A stretch of 64,000 nt of DNA from Thermoleophilia bacterium (GTDB taxonomy: Bacteria > Actinomycetota > Thermoleophilia > Miltoncostaeales > Miltoncostaeaceae). Shown in pieces: positions 25,440 through 34,635 of the stretch. Where the stretch lies: NCBI GenBank assembly GCA_009694365.1, contig SHVE01000001.1, forward strand, positions 162,798-226,797, given 5' to 3'. Each line of letters begins with the position of its first letter. Position 1 is the first letter of the stretch. Both the position numbers and the translations under genes were made by a program. The notes under the pieces were generated by a model. The model had not been told where the DNA came from. It saw only the letters and a program-made list of their open reading frames with translations, and did not search any database.

Positions 25440-25964
25440 CTACCCTTGACCGGTCCGGCGCGTTGCACGCAGGGGGAGATCGATTGGACGAAGTGGCCAA
25501 CTTTCGGTCCCACGGGTGTTCTGGCGGAACGTCCCCACGCCGTCGAGTCGGGCCGTACCGTTGCCCGTGATGGAGAGCGTGACGTTCCCGGACCCGCGGA
25601 ACTCGGCCACGATGTTGGTTCCGTCGAGGGAAAGGATGTTGCGTGAAGCCGGGCGAAAGGTGATGTGGGACGGGCCACCGCGGGCCTGAGTGGGGCGGCG
25701 GGGAAACCGGAGCCGTTTGCCGGCGAGGATGACCCGTGCGTTCCCCGCGTGATCCGTGACCGTCACGGTCATCCCCCCGACATCGCCGAACGCCAGGAAT
25801 GACCCCCGGATGCGGACGTATCCCGCCCCGTCCACGTACAACTGGCCACCCGTGGTCATCGGTGCGACACGGTCGTTCGGTCCGGATGCGGTTGCGGCGA
25901 GGCCCGCGGTCGCCACGATGGCGACGGCCACGAGGGCGGCGAGCGATGTGAGGATGCGCGTCAC
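25440..25964 (-). CDS. Secreted beta-rich protein, unknown
   Basis: A 174-residue protein with a signal peptide (MTRILTSLAALVAVAIVATAGLAATA) and a mature part dominated by short Gly/Val/Thr-rich strands (YVDGAGYVRIRGSFLAFGDVG, FRGSGNVTLSITGNGTARLDGVG). It is probably an all-beta extracellular domain. No family is recognised. It lies 17 nt upstream of the response regulator gene on the same strand, so it may be the first gene of that operon and a possible input to the kinase (inference). Confidence 0.7.
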   Translation of the reverse strand: MTRILTSLAALVAVAIVATAGLAATASGPNDRVAPMTTGGQLYVDGAGYVRIRGSFLAFGDVGGMTVTVTDHAGNARVILAGKRLRFPRRPTQARGGPSHITFRPASRNILSLDGTNIVAEFRGSGNVTLSITGNGTARLDGVGTFRQNTRGTESWPLRPIDLPLRATRRTGQG

Positions 25965-26047
25965 GGTGTCAATCGTGCCCTCTGGGGGTTGAGGGCGCGA
26001 GCCGCAGACGTAAGGGGTTCGTTAATCCCTGCATGTCTGCCACCCCC

Positions 26048-26434
26048 TCAGATTTCGAGGTTGATGCCATCCTCGACCGTGATCGTGGGGGGCGTGCTTG
26101 GCACGAGCGAGACGTTGTCCTCGGCGACGGGACCGGCGGTGGTCCCCACCGGGGTGGCCGACGGCATCCCGCTCTCGGGGATCGGTCGGGGACCGTCCCC
26201 CATGTACGCCCAGACGATCTCGCCGCAGTCCGGGCACCCGGGGAGCGTGGCGCGGTTGTTGATGCGGAACTGGCATGCGACGCATCCGAAGATACCCAGG
26301 ACCTGCTGGCCCGCGTGGTAGCAGGGTTTTCCGATGCGCTTTTCGGCCTGGATGACACCCTGCGCCGGGGTCAGGTTCGTCGTCTGGGGACCTGCCGTCC
26401 TCCCCGGTCCATTGGTCGGTCCGCTGGTACCCAT
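26048..26434 (-). CDS. Zinc-ribbon protein
   Basis: A 128-residue protein with a central zinc ribbon (VACQ and GCPDCGEIVWAYMGDGP, with earlier PCYHAG and FGC cysteines) flanked by Pro/Thr/Gly-rich, probably disordered ends. The motif KPCYHAGQQVLGIFGC precedes a rubredoxin-like knuckle. The start ATG at 26434 has GGAGG at good distance on the minus strand. It is divergent from nadE. Function unknown. Confidence 0.72.
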   Translation of the reverse strand: MGTSGPTNGPGRTAGPQTTNLTPAQGVIQAEKRIGKPCYHAGQQVLGIFGCVACQFRINNRATLPGCPDCGEIVWAYMGDGPRPIPESGMPSATPVGTTAGPVAEDNVSLVPSTPPTITVEDGINLEI

Positions 26435-26532
26435 CGTGAAGAGACCTCCGTCGCGTATATCCTGCGTGCGGGTCGGATCGTACCGCGATGGGCCGATCCC
26501 GCTCAGGAGTGCAGGCGTGCGGAGGGCAGCAA

Positions 26533-28242
26533 ATGCGCATCGCGTGCGCGCAGGTACATACGGTCGTCGGTGACATTGAGGGCAACCTCGCACTGGTGCG
26601 GGAGGCCATCGGCGCCGCAACGGACGTGGGCGCGTCGCTCGTGCTCACTCCCGAGTTGGCCCTCACCGGCTACCCGCCGGAGGACCTCTTGTTGCGCCCA
26701 TCGTTCGCCGAGGCGTCCCGGGAGGCGCTCTACGAACTCGCCCCCACCGTGGTGGACGGCGTGGCGATCGTGGGGTTCGTGGAGCACGACGACGACCTCT
26801 TCAACTCCGCCGCGGTCATCGCGGACGGCCGGGTGCAGGGGATCTATCGGAAGCGGTTCCTGCCGAACTACGGTGTGTTCGACGAGGCTCGGTACTTCCG
26901 TGCCGGTACGCGCCCCATGGTTCTCGACATCCACGGGGCACGCGTGGGGATCGTCATCTGCGAGGACATCTGGTACGCGGAACCGATCGCCGCCGAGCTC
27001 TCCCGCGCGCGACTCGACGTGATCGCCTGCATCTCGGCGTCGCCGTTCCACATGGGGAAGGCGGAGGTACGCGAGCGCATGTTGCAGACCCGTGCCACCG
27101 GGAGCACGGCGGCGCTCGCGTTCTGCAATCAGGTGGGCGGGCAGGACGAACTGGTGTTTGACGGTCGATCCGTGATCATCGACCACGCGGGCGAGATCGT
27201 CGCCCGAGCGCCCATGTTCCGCGACGACCTTCTCATCGCGGATGTCGAGTTGGACAGCGCCGCTGGTCGCCGCCTTCGTGAACCGCTGGTCCGTCGCCTC
27301 GATCCGTCGGAGGAGTTCGCAGCGGTGGTGGTGGACGTCCGACCGGCGACCGCCTCCCCACCGCTCCCCGTCGCGGTGGCACCCGTGCCGATTGAGGAGG
27401 CCGAACTGTGGGGTGCCTTGGTCACCGGCGTGCGCGACTACGTGGTGAACAACGGCTTCCCGGGGGTCGTCATCGGCCTCTCCGGGGGCATCGATTCGGC
27501 TCTCACGGCCGCCCTCGCGGTGGACGCCCTCGGTGCCGACGCCGTGCACGGCGTCGCCATGCCATCGGTCTTCACCAGCGGACAGAGCACGGGGGACGCG
27601 CAGGCGCTCGCGGGCCGCCTCGGTATCCGTCTGGACGTCATCCCGATCACCGCGGTCGTGGACGCCTTCGAGGCCGAACTTGCCGACGTCTTCGCGGGAC
27701 GCGGTCGCGACACCGCCGAGGAGAACCTGCAGGCGCGGGTGCGCGGCACGTTGCTCATGGCCATCAGCAACAAGCATGGGAACATGGTGCTGGCCACCGG
27801 TAACAAGAGCGAGATGTCCGTCGGGTACTCCACGATCTACGGCGACATGGTCGGCGGGTTTGCGCCGCTTCGTGATGTGTCGAAGACCTGGGTGTATCGC
27901 CTCGCGTCGTGGCGGAACCGGGATGGCATCCGGGAGGTCATCCCACAGGCCATCATTGACCGATCGCCCACGGCGGAACTCCGCCCCGACCAACGCGACT
28001 CCGATTCGCTCCCCGCATACGAGGTCCTCGATCCGATCCTTGAGGCATACGTGGAACAGGACCTCCCGCCCGACGCGCTTGTGGCGCGTGGATTCCCCGA
28101 GGACATCGTTCGGCGCATCACTGGGCTCGTGGATCGCGCGGAGTACAAGCGCCGCCAAGGGCCTCCCGGCGTCAAGATCACCCCACGGGCCTTCGGGCGT
28201 GATCGCCGTATGCCGATCACCAATCGGTATGGCGCGGGTTAG
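26533..28242 (+). CDS. nadE: Glutamine-dependent NAD+ synthetase
   Basis: A 569-residue two-domain NAD+ synthetase that makes NAD from deamido-NAD, ATP and glutamine. The N-terminal nitrilase-type glutaminase has the triad Glu41 (TPELALTGYPPED), Lys107 (YRKRFLPNYGVFDE) and Cys143 (VICEDIW). The synthetase domain has the ATP pyrophosphatase loop GLSGGIDSAL, then ATGNKSEMSVGYSTIYGD and SPTAELRPDQ. ATG 26533 has GGAGGG at 26521. The subtilase gene begins 14 nt before its end, so the two may be coupled. Confidence 0.97.
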   Translation: MRIACAQVHTVVGDIEGNLALVREAIGAATDVGASLVLTPELALTGYPPEDLLLRPSFAEASREALYELAPTVVDGVAIVGFVEHDDDLFNSAAVIADGRVQGIYRKRFLPNYGVFDEARYFRAGTRPMVLDIHGARVGIVICEDIWYAEPIAAELSRARLDVIACISASPFHMGKAEVRERMLQTRATGSTAALAFCNQVGGQDELVFDGRSVIIDHAGEIVARAPMFRDDLLIADVELDSAAGRRLREPLVRRLDPSEEFAAVVVDVRPATASPPLPVAVAPVPIEEAELWGALVTGVRDYVVNNGFPGVVIGLSGGIDSALTAALAVDALGADAVHGVAMPSVFTSGQSTGDAQALAGRLGIRLDVIPITAVVDAFEAELADVFAGRGRDTAEENLQARVRGTLLMAISNKHGNMVLATGNKSEMSVGYSTIYGDMVGGFAPLRDVSKTWVYRLASWRNRDGIREVIPQAIIDRSPTAELRPDQRDSDSLPAYEVLDPILEAYVEQDLPPDALVARGFPEDIVRRITGLVDRAEYKRRQGPPGVKITPRAFGRDRRMPITNRYGAG

Positions 28243-29935
28243 GCGCCACCCCGCCGCCCACCTGTCCGCCCTCGTGGTGGCACTCGGAGTGGTTGCGGTG
28301 TCGGGCATCGTCACGGCACGGGCTCTGCCGCCCGTCCTCGCCACCTCGCCGCTCGGGCCGTCGCTTATGGTCACCTTCCGCGCGGCCCCCACCGTTGTCG
28401 CCGCGCACGCTGCGCTCGACGCCTTCGGGGTGGTCACACCCATCGCACCCGAGGTTGGCGTGTGGGCGATCACCGGTCGCCCGGGCGTGGCCCTCCGTGA
28501 GCGAGTGCTTGCGCGACCCGGCGTGATCGGCGCGGAGTGGTCGCTTGCCCGGCGGAGCGATGACCTCATCTCTCAGGCGCTGGGGCCGCCCTCGCCGCTC
28601 GTACCGGTTGCCACTCCGACGGACACCTACTTCGCGAGCGGGCGTGAGTGGAACGTGTTGCCGCCGGCCACCACCTGGGGCCCCGACCTCACGGGAACGC
28701 CGCCTCGTCCACGCATCGCCATCCTCGACAGCGGAGTGGACGCCAGCCATGAGGAGTGGCGGGGGCCAGCTTCTCCTCTGGTTGCCCCATGGAGCGCCTG
28801 GACCAGTACCGAGCAGGCGGACGATTGGGGACACACCGGGCACGGCACGCATGTGGCCGGGACCGCGGCCGCTCCGATCAACGGCGTGGGGGTGGTGGGT
28901 GTCGCGCCGGGTGCCGCCGGGACGGCGGAGGTCATCCCGGTACAGATCTCCGACCGTGACGGCTACTCCACCGACATCACGATGATCAAGGGGATCCGCT
29001 GGTCCGTGCGCCACGGGGCCAAGGTCATCAACATCTCGGCGGGTGGCCCGGGCGAGTCAGTGGCCTTCCAACGGGTCATCAACTGGGCCTTCTCATCGGG
29101 CGCGCTCCTCGTGGCGTCCGTGGGTAACGATGGAAATCACGAGGCGGCCGTCAACTTCCCGGCGGGCTATGCGCACGTCCTGGGGGTGGCCGCCCAGTGC
29201 GCGGGAACGGTGTGGGAGCAATGCCCCACGGCGTACGGGCTTGCCCGCTTCAGTAATCGCAATGCGTCCGTGGACCTCATCGCACCGGGTGTGGACATCT
29301 TGTCGTCGGTACCCCTGCGCGTCACCACCAACCGTGTGGCCCCCGGCTATGCGGTCAAGGAGGGCACGTCAATGGCCGCGCCGTTCGTGGCCGGCGCGGC
29401 GGCGCTGGTGTTTGCGGCCAATCCCGGTGCCACTCCGTATCAGGTGATGACCCAACTCCAGAACACCGCGACCGACATCGCACCTGCCGGCCGCGACCTC
29501 TTCAGCGGCAGCGGGGTCATCAACCCGCGTGCCGCCACTCTGCTGCCCCTCCCCCCGGATGACCCCGGCGAATCCAACGATGACTCCATCGAGGTGAAGG
29601 CGGCCACCGCCCTCGAGGTGTCCCCGGCGATCGTCATCATCGATGCGGCGATTGACATCGCCAACGACCCGCGTGACGTGTACCCGGTGACGCTCCGCAC
29701 GGGTCAGCGGGTCCGGCTGGTCGGGCAGGTGCACGGTGGCAAGGTGCGCGTGGCGCTGTGGCCGCCGGGCACCCCGACCGTCGTGGGTACCAAAGCGCGA
29801 CCCGCCGCGAGGTCGGGCGTCTCCGCTCGCCCGCGCCTGTCGTACGTGCCGACCCGGAGCGGTCGCTGGCTTGTGACGGTGAACGCGGTCGCGGGTCGCG
29901 GTTGGTACCACCTTGAGGTGGGGGCTACGCCCTAG
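28229..29935 (+). CDS. Secreted subtilisin-like serine protease
   Basis: A 568-residue subtilase. It has a signal peptide or anchor (residues 10-30), a prodomain-like region (about 45-110), and a catalytic domain with Asp167 (AILDSGVD), His205 (GHGTHVAGT), oxyanion Asn300 (SVGNDGNH) and Ser381 (EGTSMAAPFVAG). The C-terminal 110 residues form a beta-rich domain like bacterial pre-peptidase C-terminal domains. It probably acts outside the cell. The ATG overlaps the end of nadE by 14 nt, an odd pairing for a housekeeping enzyme and an exported protease. Confidence 0.92.
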   Translation: MARVRRHPAAHLSALVVALGVVAVSGIVTARALPPVLATSPLGPSLMVTFRAAPTVVAAHAALDAFGVVTPIAPEVGVWAITGRPGVALRERVLARPGVIGAEWSLARRSDDLISQALGPPSPLVPVATPTDTYFASGREWNVLPPATTWGPDLTGTPPRPRIAILDSGVDASHEEWRGPASPLVAPWSAWTSTEQADDWGHTGHGTHVAGTAAAPINGVGVVGVAPGAAGTAEVIPVQISDRDGYSTDITMIKGIRWSVRHGAKVINISAGGPGESVAFQRVINWAFSSGALLVASVGNDGNHEAAVNFPAGYAHVLGVAAQCAGTVWEQCPTAYGLARFSNRNASVDLIAPGVDILSSVPLRVTTNRVAPGYAVKEGTSMAAPFVAGAAALVFAANPGATPYQVMTQLQNTATDIAPAGRDLFSGSGVINPRAATLLPLPPDDPGESNDDSIEVKAATALEVSPAIVIIDAAIDIANDPRDVYPVTLRTGQRVRLVGQVHGGKVRVALWPPGTPTVVGTKARPAARSGVSARPRLSYVPTRSGRWLVTVNAVAGRGWYHLEVGATP

Positions 29936-30138
29936 ACGGAGCGCGGTCGTCGCCGGTGGCAAATCGAATCGTCTGAGCTATGCGGGATGCCTCAGACTCC
30001 CACCACCGGTGCCGGGCGGAACGCCCCGTGGGGCCGCTGGTCGGATGTGCGAGCAGGTGGTCGCTGTTGCCGCGAGGGATCGAGGATTCGACCGATGCCA
30101 GCCGTTCGCTGTCACGCCAAGGGGCGACGCGAGACGGC

Positions 30139-30144
30139 TACCCT
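30139..30144 (+). promoter_or_regulatory. -10 box (TACCCT) of leaderless gene
   Basis: TACCCT, then 6 nt (TTAGGA), then the ATG at 30151. Confidence 0.5.
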
Positions 30145-30150
30145 TTAGGA

Positions 30151-31308
30151 ATGTCGGTGACCGCGTTCGTCGATCGCCAGGGCCTCGCTGGGTACGACCT
30201 CGGGTCCGACCATCCCCTCGCGCCCGTCAACCGCGAACTCGCGATCGATCTCATTCACGCGTATGGACTGTTGGACCGTCGCGACGTGTACGTGCTGCCG
30301 CCCGCGCCGGGGGACGAGGACCTCATCGGCCTCGTACACACCGACGCCTATGTGGCCGCGGTGCGTCGGTACAGCCGGACCCCGGTGCTCGCCGCCGCGT
30401 TCGAGGCGGGGATGTGGGGCCTCGCGCACGGCGGTGACACCCCGGCCTTTTCGGGAATGCACGAGGCAGCGGTGGCGGTGTGCGGGGCCTCGGTGACCGC
30501 CGCCATGGAGGTGTGGGAGGGCCGCGCCGACCGGGCGGTCTCGGTCGCCGGTGGCCACCACCACGCATTCGCCAACAAGGCGAATGGTTTCTGTATCTAC
30601 AACGACCCGGCGGTGGCCATCCGGGCCCTGCTTGACGCCGGCGCGGAGCGCGTGGCCTACGTGGACGTGGATGTCCACCACGGCGACGGAACGCAGTTCA
30701 TCTTCTACGACGACCCTCGGGTGCTCACGTGCTCGGTGCACGAGAGCGGCCGGTACCTCTTCCCGGGCACTGGTGCGATGAGCGAACGTGGCGTGGGCGC
30801 GGGCGTGGGGTACTCGGTGAACATCCCCCTGCCAGCGTTCTCCGGCGACGGTCCCTACCTGCGGGCAATCGAGGAGGTCATCGCCCCGGTGGTTATGGAC
30901 TTCGCGCCCGACGTGCTGGTGACGCAAGACGGGGTGGACACGCATCACCAAGACCCCCTGGCGCACTTGCAGGTGCGTATGAGTACGTTCCCGCGGCTCT
31001 GGCGGCTGCTGCACCACCTTGCCGATGAGGCTGCGGACGGCAAGTGGGTGGCGCTGGGTGGGGGCGGGTACAACGTGGATGTTCTGCCCCGGGCGTGGGC
31101 GCTGCTCGTCGCCGAGATGACGGGTGCCGCGACCCGCGACCGGGTACCCGCGGAGTGGCTCGCCCTCGCACGCGAGCGCACCGGGCACGACCACCTGACC
31201 GACAACCTGATGGGCGATCCCGAGCCCGAGGTGGGCGCGGAGGAGCGGACCGGCGCCGATATCGTGGGTCACGCCGTGGTGGACGAGGCCCGGGCCCTGT
31301 TCACGTGA
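30151..31308 (+). CDS. Histone deacetylase / AcuC-type amidohydrolase
   Basis: A 385-residue zinc deacetylase of the arginase/deacetylase superfamily. It contains GGHHHAF (catalytic histidines), the zinc ligands in DVDVHHGDG, and a third ligand region DGVDTHHQDPLAHLQ, plus GGGGYN near the end. Bacterial members such as AcuC remove acetyl groups from acetyl-CoA synthetase or from polyamines. The ATG at 30151 follows a TACCCT box by 6 nt. Its TGA overlaps a GTG that probably begins the HD protein gene. Confidence 0.92.
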   Translation: MSVTAFVDRQGLAGYDLGSDHPLAPVNRELAIDLIHAYGLLDRRDVYVLPPAPGDEDLIGLVHTDAYVAAVRRYSRTPVLAAAFEAGMWGLAHGGDTPAFSGMHEAAVAVCGASVTAAMEVWEGRADRAVSVAGGHHHAFANKANGFCIYNDPAVAIRALLDAGAERVAYVDVDVHHGDGTQFIFYDDPRVLTCSVHESGRYLFPGTGAMSERGVGAGVGYSVNIPLPAFSGDGPYLRAIEEVIAPVVMDFAPDVLVTQDGVDTHHQDPLAHLQVRMSTFPRLWRLLHHLADEAADGKWVALGGGGYNVDVLPRAWALLVAEMTGAATRDRVPAEWLALARERTGHDHLTDNLMGDPEPEVGAEERTGADIVGHAVVDEARALFT

Positions 31309-31879
31309 CCACGGCCGACTGGCGGGCTGCGGACGATCCCCGGGTGCCCACCAACTCTGTCGGGCCGTCGCGGGGGACGTGCGGTACGCGCACTCCCGTG
31401 GTGTGGCCCAGCAAGCGGCCCGGGCGGTGGGGATGTCGGGTGATGACCATCGCATGCTGCTGGCATGCGCGTGGCTGCACGACATCGGATACGCCCTGCC
31501 GGGCGACGCACACCACGCCGTGGTCGGTGCACGCGCCCTGAGGCGGGCGGGGCACGAGACCGTCGCCCGGGTGGTGGCACACCACTCGCGGGCGGCGGCG
31601 CGCATCGCGGCGAACGGGGGTCCGCCGCTCGAGGGTGAGTTCCCGATACCCGAGGGGACTGCCCGGCGGGTTCTGGATCTTCTCGACGTCGCGGACCTGC
31701 TCACCGGACCGCACGGGGAGCGGGTGGACCCCGCCGCTCGCCTCGGGTTACTCGTCGCTCGCCGGGGCACCGATCACCCGTCGGTGCATGCCCTCGTGGT
31801 GAACGTCACGCGTCTGGGTGAGGACCCCACGTTACGCGTGGTGGTCGAGGCGCTCACCGCGGAGGCGGTGGCCGCATGA
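31305..31879 (+). CDS. HD-domain phosphohydrolase with an internal frameshift
   Basis: A metal-dependent phosphohydrolase of the HD superfamily (RYAHSRGVAQQAARAVG, ACAWLHDIGYALPGDAHH, VARVVAHHSRAA). An uninterrupted frame runs only from GTG 31379 to 31879 (166 residues), but coding continues upstream as AHQLCRAVAGDV. A GTG at 31305, overlapping the deacetylase stop (GTGA), opens VTTADWRAADDP in another frame. One extra C in the CCCC run at 31338-31341 would join them into one protein of about 191 residues. I annotate the whole span. The substrate is unknown; nucleotides or ppGpp are typical of the superfamily. Confidence 0.7.
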
Positions 31880-32081
31880 ACGCGCGCGCGGTCGCGGTGT
31901 TCGGTCGTTCGCGGATCGCGCCGGATCGTCCGGACGACCGCGCCGCCACACGGCTCGGGCGATTGCTCGGAGGGGCAGATGAATCGTGGCCACCGGTGGG
32001 CACCACCCAGTCGGACCCGTCGTGGATGCCGCCGCTGGGCTCACCCCCGCGGTCCCGACGGGGCGTGCGGGGTCCTGCGTA

Positions 32082-34067
32082 TCAGCCGGCGGCGGCCATC
32101 GAGTCGCGGGCGGCCTCGGCCACGGCTTCGGCCGTCATCCCCAGCTCGGCCATCACCTCGGGGCCCGGCGCAGACGCGCCAAAGCGATCGATGGCCACGA
32201 TGCGGCCGTGAGTGCCGGTCCAGGTGGCCCAGCCGAAGGGCGAGGCCGCCTCCACTCCCACACGCGCCGTCATGGCGGGGGGCAGTACCTCGTCGCGGTA
32301 CGCCTGCGGTTGGGCGGCGAAGAGTTCCCAGGAGGGCATGCTCACGACGCGTGCCGAGGTTCCTGAGGCCGCGAGGAGGTCACGAGCGGCGAGGGCCAGC
32401 GACACTTCGGACCCGGTCGCGATGAGCACGCAGTCGTCGCCGTCCGCCAGCACGTATGCCCCGCGCTCCACGGGGGGAATGGCGTCGAGCACCGTCAGCC
32501 CCTGGCGGGTGAGCACGAGGGCGGTGGGTCCGGCGGTGCGGCCGACCGCCACACGCCACGCGGCCGCGGTTTCGCGGGCGTCTGCCGGCCGCAGCGTGAC
32601 TAGGCCCGGGATCGAGCGGAGTGCCGCGAGTTGCTCGACGGGTTGGTGCGTGGGACCGTCCTCTCCCAGCGCCACCGTGTCGTGCGTGAAGACGTAGATG
32701 ACGGGCAGGTGCATGAGGGCCGACATGCGGATGGCGTTCTTCATGTAGTCGGAGAAGGTCATGAACGTGGACCCGTACACCCGGAGGCCTCCGTGCGCGG
32801 CCATACCGTTGAGGACAGCGGCCATGCCGAACTCACGCACTCCGAAGTGCAGGTTGCGTCCGCCGTAGGCGCTGGGCGTGACGTCGGGTGCGCTCGTGAT
32901 GGTGGTACCGGTGGACGAAGCGAGATCGGCGGCCCCGCCGACGAGTTCGGGCATCGCGGCGGCGATGGCGTTGAGGGTGACGGCGGATGCCGTACGGGTG
33001 GCCAGCGACTCGCCGGGGGCGAACGTCGGCAGGCGGGAATCCCAGCCCGCGGGGAGGTCGCCGGCGATGCGACGGCGTAACTCGGCGGCCTCGGCGGGGA
33101 ATGCCGCAGCGTAGGCGTCCATCCGCGCGTTCCACTGGGCCACGTACTCGTCGCCACGCCGGCGCAGTTCGTGTGCCCACGCGGCCACGGCGTCGGGTAC
33201 GAGGAACTGGGCGTCCTCGGGCCAGCCGTACGACCGCTTGGCCAGCACGACCTCGTCGGGGCCCAGGGGGGCACCGTGGGCCTTGCTCGTGTCCTGCACG
33301 GTGGGGGCACCGAATCCGATGTGCGAGTGGTAGCGCACGAGGGTTGGGCGGCCATCCGACTCCCGGGCCTCGGCGAGCACGCGGTCGATTTCGCCGAGGT
33401 CGTTGCCGTCGGCGATCTCAAGCACCCGCCACCCGTACGCGTGGAAGCGTCCGGTCACGTCGTCGTTCACGGCCATCGCGGTGGGTCCGTCGAGGCTGAT
33501 GGCGTTGTCGTCGAATACCACGACGAGGCGGTCGAGGCTGAGGAATCCTGCGAGCGAGCACGCCTCGTGCGAGATCCCCTCCATCAGGTCGCCGTCGGAT
33601 GCGATGACCCACGTGCGATGGTCCACCACCGTGTGGTCGGGGCGGTTGAACTCGGCAGCGAGCATGCGTTCCGCGAGGGCGAGGCCGATCCCGTTGGCGA
33701 GTCCCTGACCCAGCGGGCCGGTGGTCACCTCGACCCCTGGGGTGAGACCGCGCTCCGGGTGCCCGGGGGTGACGCTTCCCCACTGCCGAAAGGCACGGAG
33801 ATCGTCGAGCGACACGGGGTAGCCCGCCACGTGGAGCAGGGCGTATTGCAGGGCCGAGGCGTGACCTGCTGACAGCACGAAGCGATCGCGGTCGGGCCAC
33901 GACATATCGCCCGGTGCATGGCGCATCTGCTCTGAGTAGATCCGCCACGCCACGGGTGCGAGGCCCATCGGGGCGCCGGGGTGGCCGGAGTTCGCTGCCT
34001 GCACGGCATCGATTGCGAGCGTGCGGATGGTCGCGATGCAGAGGTCGGGCGCTGCCGGTGTCGTCAC
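32082..34067 (-). CDS. tkt: Transketolase
   Basis: A 661-residue thiamine-diphosphate enzyme of the pentose phosphate and Calvin pathways that moves two-carbon ketol units. It has the N-terminal NSGHPGAPMGLAP, the ThDP motif SDGDLMEGISHEACSLAGF...DDN, GFGAPTVQDTSKAHGAPLG, the pyrimidine-domain REFGMAAVLNGMA, and THDTVALGEDGPTHQPVEQ with the substrate-binding histidine. The GTG at 34067 is preceded by GGAG with 7-nt spacing on the minus strand. It stands alone; no transaldolase or other pentose phosphate gene is adjacent. Confidence 0.97.
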   Translation of the reverse strand: MTTPAAPDLCIATIRTLAIDAVQAANSGHPGAPMGLAPVAWRIYSEQMRHAPGDMSWPDRDRFVLSAGHASALQYALLHVAGYPVSLDDLRAFRQWGSVTPGHPERGLTPGVEVTTGPLGQGLANGIGLALAERMLAAEFNRPDHTVVDHRTWVIASDGDLMEGISHEACSLAGFLSLDRLVVVFDDNAISLDGPTAMAVNDDVTGRFHAYGWRVLEIADGNDLGEIDRVLAEARESDGRPTLVRYHSHIGFGAPTVQDTSKAHGAPLGPDEVVLAKRSYGWPEDAQFLVPDAVAAWAHELRRRGDEYVAQWNARMDAYAAAFPAEAAELRRRIAGDLPAGWDSRLPTFAPGESLATRTASAVTLNAIAAAMPELVGGAADLASSTGTTITSAPDVTPSAYGGRNLHFGVREFGMAAVLNGMAAHGGLRVYGSTFMTFSDYMKNAIRMSALMHLPVIYVFTHDTVALGEDGPTHQPVEQLAALRSIPGLVTLRPADARETAAAWRVAVGRTAGPTALVLTRQGLTVLDAIPPVERGAYVLADGDDCVLIATGSEVSLALAARDLLAASGTSARVVSMPSWELFAAQPQAYRDEVLPPAMTARVGVEAASPFGWATWTGTHGRIVAIDRFGASAPGPEVMAELGMTAEAVAEAARDSMAAAG

Positions 34068-34172
34068 GTGGGTCTCCGTCGGGGTGAGCGGCCTGAGTGT
34101 AGGGACGGTCGTGTTCCCATGGTGCGATGTCCCACGCGGGCATCCGGCGGGAGAGGTCGCGACGGCGATCCG

Positions 34173-34178
34173 TAATGT
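34173..34178 (+). promoter_or_regulatory. -10 box (TAATGT) of leaderless gene
   Basis: TAATGT, then 7 nt, then the GTG at 34186. It lies in the divergent gap with transketolase. Confidence 0.5.
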
Positions 34179-34185
34179 TCTCACC

Positions 34186-34635
34186 GTGACGCGACGAGTT
34201 ATACCCGTGAGTGCGCTGGCCCTCGCGGCCCTCGCCTTGGTCGGGTGCGGGTCGGACGGCGGGGCGTCGCACGTCCGGACGACAACGCCGGCCGCTTTCG
34301 TGGATGCGGTCCGTGATCTCGTGCACCCGGCGGAGCGCATGGGCGTGGTGGCGACGGCCGCCCTCGATGCGTCGGGGCCGCAGCCGCTCGGCATCGAGGT
34401 CGCGGGGCTGGTGGACACTGCGGACCGCGAACTGGCGGACTTCCGCGCGATCACCCTTGGCGACCCCGTTCTCATCGACGAGCGCTCACGCTTGGCGTCC
34501 GCAATGGCCGCCATCATTCCTCACATGCGTCGGGTCCGCGCCATCCTCGTGTCGGATGGCCGTGGTGGTCTTGCGTCGGCGACGACCTCCCTTCTCGACG
34601 CCCTCAAGGGGATCCCATCCGCCGCGCATTCCTGA
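34186..34635 (+). CDS. Lipoprotein 1, unknown function
   Basis: A 149-residue lipoprotein with signal MTRRVIPVSALALAALALVG and lipobox Cys21 (ALVGC), then a helical mature domain (AAFVDAVRDLVHPAERMGVVATAALD, DERSRLASAMAAIIPHMRRV). It is anchored outside the membrane. No family is recognised. Its last 19 bases overlap the start of a second lipoprotein gene with the same architecture and length, so the two probably act together. Confidence 0.75.
   Translation: MTRRVIPVSALALAALALVGCGSDGGASHVRTTTPAAFVDAVRDLVHPAERMGVVATAALDASGPQPLGIEVAGLVDTADRELADFRAITLGDPVLIDERSRLASAMAAIIPHMRRVRAILVSDGRGGLASATTSLLDALKGIPSAAHS

Noticed and set aside
26503..28569. Long open frame (688 codons) antisense to nadE and the subtilase start
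   Set aside because: GC-rich coding DNA opens long shadow frames on the other strand. Its translation is rich in Arg, His, Gly and Asp without any domain, and the plus strand encodes a complete NAD synthetase.
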